The notes under the pieces were generated by a model that did not search any database, was not told the DNA's origin, and saw only the letters and a program-made list of their open reading frames with translations. From Salticus scenicus (Eukaryota; Arthropoda; Arachnida; Araneae; Salticidae): a stretch of 64,000 bases of DNA. Below, in pieces: positions 54,244 to 64,000 of this stretch. Made by a program: the position numbers and the translations under genes. The number at the start of each line of letters is the position of its first letter. Positions within the stretch are counted from its first letter, which is position 1. The stretch is from assembly GCA_963930645.1 (NCBI GenBank), contig OZ005652.1:320912244-320976243 (forward strand), given 5' to 3'.

Positions 54244-56565
54244 ATGGCATTTTTGGGTAAAGGGAATAAAAAAGATTTGCAAGAAGTTGCTACTGAACTT
54301 GGAGTGGAAGGAGCTCAATATTTAAAGTTATATGAGTTAAGAGATGCTATTTTGGCTTCAAAGAATTACGATGAAGAATTTGTTAAAGAAATATTAGCGA
54401 ACGTACTTGAAGCACGGAAGAGGAAAGAAGAGATGGAGGAACGCATAAGAAGGGAAGAAATAGAGGAACGTAAGAGGAAAGAAGAGATGGAGGAACGCAT
54501 AAGAAGAGAAGAAATAGAATTGGAAAAAATGCGTTTGGAAAATGCAAGAATAGAACTTGAGAAGAAAGGAATTACAAATGAAACTTCTGAGAAAACGCGC
54601 GTAAAATTACATAACATCTTACAAAAATTTGATCCTAAAACATGCGAAATTAGCCTGTATTTAGTTCTTTTTGAGCGGCTGGCAAAACGTGCCGAAATTA
54701 AAAGAGATGATTGTGTTTCTCATCTCATTGGGCTACTGCCATACGAAATCGCAGAAGTTATAGCTCGGGAAGACGAAGAAATCACGAATGATTACGGAAA
54801 AGTAAAAGAGTTATTGTTAAAGAGATATAAACTTACTCCTGAAAGATTTCGACAACTTTTCATTAAGCATACTAAAAAAGCTGATATCACATGGAGAGAT
54901 TTTGCTTACGAGTTAAAAAACTATTTTACTGAATGGATTCGGGGATTAGAAGTTAACACATTTGAAGAATTATATGATTTGATTATTACAGATCAAATTA
55001 AAAGGAAAGTACCTCCAGAAATTAAAGAACATTTCATCGATGAATGGTCATTGTTTAAGTCATCTGAAATTATTTCCAGTAAATTAGATGATTATGAAAA
55101 TGTCAAAATGACTTTCAATAAAAAACCGAAAGAAATTTCTCATAAAGAAAATTGGAATCTTCCATCCAAAGGGGCGAATTTTGGAAATAACAATAGAGAT
55201 GAGAAAAGGGTTTTTACTAAGCCACAGCAAGAACAAAGAGACATTCGTCCGAAATTCTCCTGCTATTTGTGTGGAAAGGAAGGCCATATGAAAAAATCCT
55301 GCCCCAAATTGAATTCAGCAAGTGCATCTAACGTGAAAACAAACAAAAAGAGTCAAGAAAGTAAGGGCCTTAATAAGGTCAGTGTTAATCTAAATAGCGC
55401 TTGTTTCGAGTGGGAATTTCCAGTCAACGAGAAAGATGGCGAGCTTCTGAAAGTGGATTTAGGAATCGGAGGCCAAAAATTTCAAGGCATCGTGGACAGT
55501 GGTGCAGAAATCACCATACTACGAAAATCAGTTGTACCTGAGGAACGCTTACAGTCAAGTGGGAAAATTCTTTTGAGACCTGCTATAGGTAATCCAGTGG
55601 AAGCACAACTTGTGTCAGTTCCGCTAAGTCTTCATACATATGAAGTAATCATTCCATATGTTCAAGTGCATGCTGCAGTAGTAGAAGGGCTGCATGAGGA
55701 AGCTTTAATCACTCCCAGGGTATATGAATGGTTGAAGGAACAAAAGTGTTATTATTTGGGAGATGATACAGGAATCACTTCAGTAAAAGAAGTCGATGAA
55801 CAATCCTTGTTCCACGTGAAAGGAAGAAATCCTGGAAATTCAGGGGTTGAGGTTAATATTACCCCAGTGGAAGAAAACAATGAACCGTCCTTGTTCAAAG
55901 TGGAGGGAAGGTCTCCCGGAAACTATTCTTCAGAAGAAGAGGTTGAAGTAATCACAATAAATGAAGTCGGTGAACAATCCTTGTTCAGTGTACCTGAGAA
56001 TAATTCAAACGACAATTATCGTGGGGATGAGGCAATTAGTACCCCACTCACAGAAGATAATGGAAAGTGTATGTTCTGTATGGAGGGAGAAAGTCACGAG
56101 ACTATTCGAAAGGCAAAGCTAAACAACAGCGAGTCGCATCATTCAGAAACCAAAGTCTTTAATAACTAAGTAGTTAAACAGACATTGACCGAAACTGATA
56201 GTAAGGATGAAAGAAATGAAAATATCCCTGTTCCACAAGCACAAGTGTTTAGGGATGAGCAGTTAGCCTGTCCTACATTGAAAAGGTGCTTCGAAGAAGC
56301 TAGGCAACATAAAAATGGTTACTGGATTGAAAGAGGTTTATTATATCATATGGGTAAAGTAGGCGGACAGAAATATATTCAATTGGTCGTACCGGCAAGC
56401 AGAAGAAAGGACATTTTGAAATTAGCTCATGAAACTCCTACTGGTGGACATCTGGCAGCTACGAAGACCAGAGACAGAATTGCAATGTCTTTCTGGTGGG
56501 AAGGAATGCCAAAAGAAGTTAAACAATTATGTGCTTCGTGTCATGATTGTCAAATGCGCAGGAAA
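54244..56565 (+). pseudogene. Gypsy element 2 Gag-protease-integrase frame, one stop
   Basis: Starts MAFLGKGNKKDLQEVATELG. Residues 55-125 are a charged coiled coil with a 19-residue unit (RKRKEEMEERIRREEIEE) duplicated in tandem. Residues about 130-290 form a capsid with SCAN-like character (YKLTPERFRQLF, TWRDFAYELKNYFTEW). Zinc knuckle CYLCGKEGHMKKSC at 340-353. Protease with DSGAE at 418-422. A linker with four repeats of about 29 residues follows. TAA at 56167-56169 interrupts; the same frame continues into an integrase zinc-binding region (GGHLAATKTRDRI, CASCHDC) near 56440-56560. No RT lies between protease and integrase. The frame runs on to 56604 in Tc1 DNA. Confidence 0.9.
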
Positions 56566-56566
56566 G

Positions 56567-56579
56567 AGAAGTCGCCACA
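56567..56579 (+). mobile_element. 13 bp remnant of the right LTR of gypsy element 2
   Basis: AGAAGTCGCCACA matches the last 13 bp of the left LTR (53175-53187) and is followed at once by GCCGC. Integrase coding sequence (CQMRRK) runs up to it. Confidence 0.75.
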
Positions 56580-57707
56580 GCCGCCATTGTTTTTTATAAC
56601 ATGAAAGAGGCGATTCGGCATCGAATCTATCAATTCCAACAAAATATCGCAATACAGTTCTACCCAAGCACATTTTATAGCATTCTATAGGTCTTCGACA
56701 CATATAAACTGCTTCCCATTTCGGTAAACCACACGAGCTAAGATCCTCCACAAGTTTTCAATGGGATTTAAGTCTGGGAAGCGAGACGGCCACGGGAGAA
56801 CATTGATACTTTGCTCTGAAAGCCACTTACCGTATATGGCTAGTTGATCTTTAAGAAGATTCTTATACATTTCGGAATCCATTTCTGAATGCACAAAAAC
56901 AACATCCGTTTTCCCTTGAGCCGAAAAACCAGCCCAAACTATTACTGAGCCTCCACCCATTTGGAGGCTCATTAGTACATGAGGAGACTTCCGTAAATCA
57001 TGCTAATAATATTGAAACCCGCCAGAACCATCCAGGTTAAACTTTTATTTTCATCAGAAAATAACACAGAGTACCATTTGGAGGTCCAGGCCATAGTTTG
57101 TTTAGCGAAATTTAGACGCTCCATTTTGAGCCGGCTTAGAAGCGGTGGTTTTTTCTTCAATTTTTCATATTTCACATAGGAAGCATTATGCAACACCCTG
57201 CTAAGGGTTCTCCAGATCTTTTAATCACCGATCCATGAATTCATCTTTTCAAAACATTTCTAATTGCACATCTAGAGCGTTTAATAACTTTTGAAATATT
57301 ATTAATTGAAGCACCAGTTCCATTTAATCTCCAAATTTCGCGAATTTCCCTTTCTTTTAATTCTGTACCTCGTGGCATGTTTGTAAAAGCATGAAGTCGG
57401 TTATCGTCTGCTTTAGTTAACTGCTGACGTCATAACAGCGTGCATAAAATTTGCATATTACACATTATTTTCGAAAAAAGCAGTTGTTTTAATTAAAATG
57501 TTAGGGTGTCTTATAATTTTGTCCATGGTATTTTTAATTTTTTAAATTAAACTCTAACAAAATATCATTTCTATAAAACAATTACGTGTGATAACAGAAT
57601 AAATTTATGTTTTTGACGTATTTGATAAAACATTCTTAAGCTCTGAATCTTTTCTTTCACTATTTGTCAAATTAGATAGGTGTCTTATAATTATGTCCAA
57701 AAGTGTA

Positions 57708-59872
57708 TAAATATTTATTAAGCATTATAAAGCTATTATTATAATAACAATCATGATATTTTATTACTCGCGCATATGCATACCATTGCATTATTACTGC
57801 CTGTGAATATTTTCTAATGTCACACCTCTCCCAATATTTTAAATCTAGGCATATATGTGACATTTTTTTTTTTTTTTTTTTTTATATATATATTAAATAA
57901 TGAGTTTCGCTAATTCCACCCTATTAAACAATAACCAAACTGTAATCAATTAATATAACTGTACGGAAATTTCTATTTTATACGTGGTGAGTTATTAGTT
58001 CAATAAAATTCAATTATTCACGATTTCTATTTTTAAGCATACACATACTTATATTCAACTTAATTAAGAGACATAAACTTAAAAAAAGAAAAATTTCTTA
58101 AAATTTTCTTTAACAAAAAGCCCCTCCGCATTTAGAAGATGCAATCTGTGGCACTTAGGATAATGTCGTAAACAGACACTTAAATTCGATAAATTACTTT
58201 TAACACTTCTAATTCAAAATGTGTAATATTTTCTTTAATTTGCTTCCGATAGATGTGAAATGTATTCAAGAACATGACGTAACAGTGGTTATTTGACCTT
58301 GAAAGATAAATGGATAAAATTACAGTTGCTATTTGAACATGTTTCATCGCAATTAGGGAATGAAGCGGAGCGCCATAATGAACAAGAGAAAATTCAACTA
58401 CCTTTAAAAAATGAAAATTTCAAAGAAAAGTTTTATGGACCAGTCTTGAAATGTGGGATTTCCACTATGATGTATACGTACACAATTTTTGCATTTAGAT
58501 TTTATGTAAAGGATATTGACGCATTTATGAGTTATCGCATTTAGGCACAATGACCTTCATCTATTTTTTGTACATATACAATGTTCTGGAATTATTAAAT
58601 GGATTAGTAAGTAATTTTTAGAAATTTTTTACTTACAAATACTTTTTAAACAGAATATTTGTGAAGAATTTCGCTACCAATAAAATTATTTTAAATAATT
58701 TTCAAAAATTTTTCGGCTATTGAGTTTTGCAGTCGATTTTATGAAATCCACGTCGTTTTTTTATTATTCCGTAAATTTTACGCAATACATACATTCTAGT
58801 GGTAACTGAAAAATTTTACACATCAAAGACCGTGAAGATCAAAATATTTGGAACTTGATTGTGTATTTGCATGCAGAATACACTATTAAAAATTTGGTGT
58901 TAGTTTGAATCAAAACTTGGTTCCAAGATTTCATAATTTTATGTCGAACCAAATATTGGTATTATGTTTTAAATAAATTACGGAAAAAAAAAAAAAAAAA
59001 TCAAAAATCGACCGAGATTGAACCGAAGACGTTCTTGTCTCAAGTCAAACTCTTTAGCTCTGTGTCATGCTTTCCTACCCGCTTATCCTGTGTGTTTCGT
59101 TGATTTTGATAAAAGGGGCTAAATTTTCTTAGGTTTCATCTTGGCCCATGGGTGAGTTGTTGCACAAAATTTACACCTTACCCTATGTTTTTGACCACGC
59201 TCTTCAATTTAAGCCTAGTTTGGTTTTAATAAGAATTTCACGGATTCCTACTTCTTTCGTGAGTGGATGTATGGTAGTTTCAAGTTTTGGTGTAAATTAA
59301 ATTCAATCGCAAAAAGTAGAAAATTTGGAAGTGAGGTTGAACCATATTATGGTATTGCTTCAGGGGTGTGTGTAATTTAGACGCCACATGCTTCAGACTT
59401 ATATTAAAATTTGTGTATATTATGTTGGTTTATATTGCGTTCATTCATTATATTATGATAGAATTTTAAAAATTAAAATGTCATTTCTGCTTCATTTATT
59501 CAGTGCTTCTTCTTCTTCTTCTTCTTTTTTTTTTCAACAATTATTTCTAAAATATATCTTATTTAAATTTTATTTTATTATTATCGAAGTACATTTTTAA
59601 ATTATATTTTATTAAATTAAATTTTCAATAAAATAATTGTCGAAATAACGCACATTTTTGAAAAAAAATCCCTCAAAATTTCGTTAACGTTTATCATTGA
59701 CTTGATTTTTAAAAAATATCGTTTTTACTTACACTTAATTTGTTGCAATTTTACATAAGAAAGATTTTAAATATTAAACTCAAATTTTATAACAAATATC
59801 ATTACCTCTAATTTATAACATTGTTATAACAATAATTGAAAAAAAAATCATGTTCTACCATAAAATTAAAAA

Positions 59873-59903
<31 letters not shown>

Positions 59904-60300
59904 GTATAAATAAATGAATAGCCTTTTTTTTTATATATATTTTAAAGTGTGTAGGTGCGTTACTCGAAATTTTCGGTGTTTACATGGTATTTCACAATTT
60001 CTATTTTTAAGGTCACTTAATTTTATATTAAAGTGTAAATAAAATTAATGATAATCATATATTTGTTTTCTTTTTTAAAGACAATGGTATTTTGTATATA
60101 TATATATATATAGTTTTTGAATGGTAATAATTTTTTGTAGAAGACACCAGTTAATTTTACCTTTATAATATTATCAGGTAAACGTTGAATATGTGACGAA
60201 ATAATCTAAGCTTTTCTCATTTAATATTTTGTTAAATGTTTGATTTTTCACCTGTCTTCTGTAAAATTATATAATATTCTGTATGCAATTTCTGTAATAT
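57708..60300. other. No gene seen
   Basis: AT-rich; poly(T) at 57865-57883, AAT microsatellite at 59876-59900, CTT near 59508-59525, TA near 60098-60111. ORF 58293-58544 has no recognisable domain or partner and is left unassigned. Confidence 0.5.
59013..59098 (-). tRNA. Degenerate tRNA-like sequence (possible SINE head)
   Basis: The minus strand has GACACAGAGCTAAAGAGTTT as a possible A-box region, then GACTTGAGAC and CGGTTCAATCTCGG, close to a B box (GGTTCRANTCC). Spacing is tRNA-like, but the acceptor stem does not pair well. Probably a relic. Confidence 0.35.
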
Positions 60301-60308
60301 TATATACT

Positions 60309-61815
60309 AGTGGACCTGCTGATCAGGAGCCTCAACGTTTTATTTGCATCTCCCATTACACAACAGATATATATATTTTTTCTAATTCCATATTATTAAA
60401 AAAAATTGTACGTATAAATATACAATTAACTCGCTACATAACCAGTTACGTTTCTGAGGGGGCTACCGGCCCCCCATCCCTCCACTGTATCCTTCCATTT
60501 ATATCTATATGTATCTATCTATTTTTCTATATATTCTCTTGAGTCTTGTGTAACTCACTGTAACTCATAAATACTTATACATATACTCAATCATATACAA
60601 ATTTCATACCAAATGATCCCAATTATTTTGCGTTGCCCTGTAAACTAGTTTCCAAATCTATGTCTACTATTTCTTACAGAAAATATGCTTTTAAACATTC
60701 CAATGACAAATGTTTATTTCCGTATGCTTAGTGGAGTGTACAGGTATTAAAATGTACTGTTAAGAAATACCATCTCTAGATCAGATCGATATGAAGGTAC
60801 AAAATTCTTATGTGTCCCTGTACACGAGCCACAGTTATTATATACATGAATAAAAAGTATAAAACTAATTCATTGCAACTCATTAATATTTCAACCTAAT
60901 TTTACGACATTTGGATGATTACAGAATGCCATCGGAATTTTTTCTTTTGTGTGGTCCTGTAAATAAATTATTTAATATATACATACATTTTTAAGAGAAA
61001 ACATGCTTTTAAGCATTTTTTTAATGCATGTAAATTCTTTTATGTTCAATGCAGCATAAACGCGTTAAAATTCGCTTAAATACAAATTTGTCCATAGGCT
61101 CTAATGTGACGAAATTCTTTTGAGTGTTCCTGTAAACGGTCCATAAACATTATATTTACTAGTAATAACTGTTCAACTTATTGGATGTATCTCATGAATT
61201 ATTGTTCGAAATTTGATATAATTTGGATGATTACATACAAAGGTAGAGTATTTCTGTAAGGTTCTGTACATCAATTATTAATTCTAAACACATTTGTCTA
61301 GAGAAAATATGCTTTTATGCATCTCAATAATGCATGATGATTTCACTTTATTGAATGCAGTGTAATCATGTTAAAATGCTTTCAAATGAAATTCTGTCTA
61401 TAGGCCGTAATGATAAGAAAACTTTTAGTGCATCCCTGTACAAAAATCATAAACATTATAGACGTCAAAAATCATAAAGCTATTTCTGCACTATTCCTGA
61501 ACATGAGTACCAATTTACAAGTTTAACGGGAGGGGGGGGGGGTTGCCGCCGCTAATAACAAACAAATGGACATAACAAATTCTGTCCATAGGCCGTAATG
61601 ATAAGATAAATTTTGCTATGCCCTTGTTCATGAACCGCAAACAGAATGTACACCCAAAACTATACAGCAAATTCCATGTGGTTCACGAACATGTGCACCG
61701 ATTTCGAAGCTGATTTCTACAGCCGCTATCTCGAAACATACAGATACACAGTCTCACAGACAAAGCACAAAATCATTTTGAGTTTCCATATGGAAGCTTC
61801 CCCTGACATTTCAGC
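60309..61815. repeat. R1 interspersed repeat, copy 2
   Basis: Begins GGACCTGCTGATCAGGAGCC, continues with TTTCTGAGGGGGCTACCGGC, AAAATATGCTTTTAAACATT and repeated GGCCGTAATGATAAGA units (near 61405, 61590), ending near GGAAGCTTCCCCTGACATTT. It lacks the insertions present in copy 1 and so shows the uninterrupted order. A G9 run lies at 61531-61540. No coding sequence recognised. Confidence 0.7.
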
Positions 61816-63435
61816 AATTTATTAAGCAAATATAAAAATTGGATGTATCAAAAACATATATCTATTAATAAACTGCTTAAATATTTAAAAAAATAATTCC
61901 TTTACAATCTGAACATTTTAACATATACCTTAATGAACAGAATGCATGAGGTTCTTAGCCCTCGGTGGAACGCCTTCCGTGAAGACTTTCTAAAAATGTC
62001 CTATCCTGCCTTCATGCAAGCTTCAGAGAAAACCAAGAAATTGTTTTCCCAATCGAATATTTTTTATACAAATCCTCAATTATTAATGATTTAAAAACTT
62101 TTGGAATTTCCGTTCTGAAATAATGATTAAAATTTCACAGAAAAATCTTATAAATGCATTATTAATTAGATTTTAGTAAGCATTTTTGAAAAGAAGAAAG
62201 CTGTTAATTAGTTTAAGTTATTCTAATTAATTAGTTTAAGTTATTTTAAATGTCTTGTGAACTAAAAAAAAAAAAAAATGCGTGAACTAAATACGAATTG
62301 TAACTGATTTGTATTTTATATGAAGGTGTGTTTATTTTACATTGTTGAACTGATTAATTTGGATAGTTATTATCATAAACTCTTTTAATAATTGCAAAGA
62401 CTGTTTTAATGTTAGTTATATTAAAAAACAGTAGCCTAAGTTTGTATAAACAGAAAATCTGGACTTGAGAAAATTATGTATTACTTCATGTATTAAATAA
62501 TTAAAATACAATTACAGCATAGACAAAAATAAAATTTCTGCAAATTAATTTTAATGAAGTCAAATGAATTACAGTTAAAAAATACTGGTGTGAGATATTC
62601 GTGTCAATCATGTAAGTATTTATCTTGCAAGTATTTATATAAGTATTATCTTATATAAGTATTATAAGTATTAGTATAAGTATCATTTATATAAGTATTA
62701 TCTTATAAGTATTTATCTTGCATATGCAACCTCATAATGTTGAAATCATTTTCCTTTTCCTATTTTAATTTATTTCTAGTTATTTATTTAATAGTTAAAT
62801 GAAAAGTGTTGCAAAGAAAAGAAAAAGTCACCAATAACACAAACAAGCATTTATTTTGTGCGTGAGACTGTACAATACATAGATAAAATAAATAAGTTTA
62901 CAGAGTGAGTTCGAAAAGTAGATATCTCTGAGATAGAAGGGAGTTGTTTTGAAACAGTTCTTTTTGGCTGGTATCAGGCTAATGCTTGAGGAATTTTGAA
63001 AGTATTTTCTTTTAACATAGTAGAAATGAGTGAAAGTAACCCGAATATGTTACACAGAAGGTATTGAGCAAATGTGAAAAACCTAAAAGAAAGAGAAGAA
63101 TTAGAAAATATATACATATAAGTTATCTTATCATTATTTTACAGCATTTATTATTTATCAGACTTATTATTATTTTACAGCGAGAAATGCAAGCAAAAAT
63201 TGAACAAAAGATTAAATGGTTAAAAAAATCTATGCGATGCTTTAATGTTATTGTTGTTGTTGTTGTCGAGTTACGTGCAATATTCTCATTGGTACCTTAA
63301 ATTAAATTAAAATAAATTAAACTAATTGAAATTTAAACATATATTATTACTTAAGTTAGAAATTTTTGCGTAGATTACATATATATATATAATTTGAAGA
63401 AGAACAATGTATATTTAAACAAGCACAATAGCATG

Positions 63436-63467
<32 letters not shown>

Positions 63468-64000
63468 CATTAAATGTATAGACAAGCGTTTGTACATTTT
63501 AGCGTTTTTGTTTAGAAAGTTGTTATTCTACAATATTTAACCATTTGAGGGTCAGATTATTTTTTCTCATTTAAAATAAAAAACTACCCGAATTTAGAAA
63601 CGATTTTGGAAGAGAAGAAATAAATGAAATTATTCTATGTTATAAAATTCCATTAAAAATTTTCAGGGTCAGCTTTTACATTTGGGAATTAAAATAAGGT
63701 GATGCTGTATTGGCATCACCTCCCTTCAAAGTCTTAAAATCAATTTTTCTTTGAAAGGCATTTTCATATTTTTCTATCATTCCATATTCTAATTTGAGTA
63801 GAATTACAATAAAACATTTTAAGCGTTAAATTACATATTTCCCGTTAAATGAAAAATTATACAAAATAATAATAATAATAATAACTTTTTTATTACGATA
63901 AAATAAAACTTCAATTAATATATTCATTTAAAAACAGTTTAAAATATAGACGTTTCGAAACTCGTAAGAGTTTCTTTATAAGTATTAAAAAAGAAAAAAA
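61816..64000. other. No gene; short tandem TATAAGTATT repeats
   Basis: TATAAGTATT-like words recur about eight times between 62610 and 62725. Poly(A) at 63439-63467 and an AAT microsatellite near 63869-63885. The ORF at 63064-63300 is low-complexity and unassigned. Confidence 0.5.

Larger units (their letters stand above)
52890..56579 (+). mobile_element. Ty3/gypsy element 2 (Gmr1-like), 3' truncated
   Basis: Left LTR 52890-53187, tRNA-Ser primer site, about 1 kb leader, Gag-protease-integrase frame from 54244, then an abrupt end at 56566 where 13 bp of LTR end (AGAAGTCGCCACA) meet the target duplication. Integrase core, RT, RNase H, purine tract and nearly the whole right LTR are missing. 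Inserted antisense into the Tc1 transposase. Confidence 0.85.
52870..57378 (-). pseudogene. Tc1 transposase, disrupted
   Basis: Starts at 57378 (MPRGTELKEREIREIWRLNG, helix-turn-helix), with a stop at RNVLKR, then frame changes. First catalytic Asp in WYSVLFSDENK (about 57060), GGGSVIVWAGFSAQG (about 56950), Glu in PSRFPDLNPIENLW (about 56775). The second Asp box, normally QDNAPxH between KDQL and WLSEQSINVLPW, is deleted. The coding region continues as IKNNGG up to the gypsy insertion at 56580 and finishes beyond it as STKY plus stop at 52870-52884. Dead by several lesions. Confidence 0.88.
52589..57705 (-). mobile_element. Tc1-type transposon with inverted/direct-repeat ends, split by gypsy element 2
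   Basis: Left CAGTGGGGGACATAATTATA preceded by TA (52587-52588); right, reverse complemented, CACTTTTGGACATAATTATA, with TA at 57706-57707. TIRs extend about 200 bp and include a second inner copy of AAATTATAAGACACC (near 52778 and 57510), the IR/DR layout of some Tc1 elements. Transposase is on the minus strand. Without the gypsy insertion it would be about 1.4 kb, normal for Tc1. Confidence 0.9.

Noticed and set aside
58293..58544. 83-codon ORF in a spacer
   Set aside because: No motif, partner or repeat relation seen; not distinguishable from chance.
1..64000. A host gene, defence system or bacterial-type operon
   Set aside because: No conserved host exon, rRNA, intact tRNA or prokaryotic gene arrangement was found; all recognisable proteins are transposon-derived.

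Overview
This is eukaryotic, AT-rich DNA (by eye about 70% A+T) with long homopolymer runs and no recognisable host protein-coding gene. Almost every supported feature is a transposable element or tandem array, usually broken and often nested several levels deep. The element mix (Ty3/gypsy with SCAN-like Gag, Copia, Penelope-like, Helitron, Tc1, piggyBac-type and other terminal-inverted-repeat (TIR) elements) suggests an arthropod, most plausibly a spider or other chelicerate. That assignment is inference from element style, not from a marker gene.

Layout. 1-1665: minus-strand Ty3/gypsy RNase H tail and integrase. 1666-9970: an 8.3 kb ORF-less element with short TIRs and subterminal repeats, itself holding smaller inverted-repeat elements, including a 1.55 kb foldback flanked by TA. 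9971-16140: a truncated minus-strand gypsy LTR, then a 0.92 kb tandem duplication whose second copy contains 4.1 kb absent from the first; a piggyBac-type MITE with TTAA sites lies in that 4.1 kb. 16141-22250: further TIR elements, including one with palindromic subterminal motifs and one carrying a 4-copy tandem array. 22258-22792: a C-rich minisatellite abutting a Helitron Rep fragment. 23985-29340: a minus-strand Penelope-like element split by a 4.17 kb Helitron that itself holds several MITEs.

29465-42190: an interspersed repeat (called R1 here) that has received a solo gypsy LTR and a Ty3/gypsy element (32309-42025). A 5.47 kb Copia element (33046-38511) sits inside the gypsy leader. Every layer from the gypsy inward has clean target-site duplications. 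The right gypsy LTR has captured a 282 bp copy of the DNA that lies left of the element. 43600-49800: a tandem array of about 140 bp units interrupted by a TIR element that carries two further TIR elements. 51381-52560: a tRNA-Ser-like half joined to an array of about 130 bp units. 52589-57705: a Tc1-type transposon with inverted/direct-repeat ends, whose transposase is split by a second gypsy (52890-56579). 60300-61815: a second R1 copy.

The two plus-strand gypsy elements are relatives. Read together they show Gag-protease-integrase at the front and RT-RNase H at the back. That is the Copia-like domain order reported for the Gmr1-like branch of Ty3/gypsy. No element appears intact. The youngest large insertion is the Copia element (9 differences in 660 bp between LTRs), with one premature stop and a damaged protease site. 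Boundaries come from reading flanks, inverted repeats and target duplications by eye; where no edge could be found the text says so.
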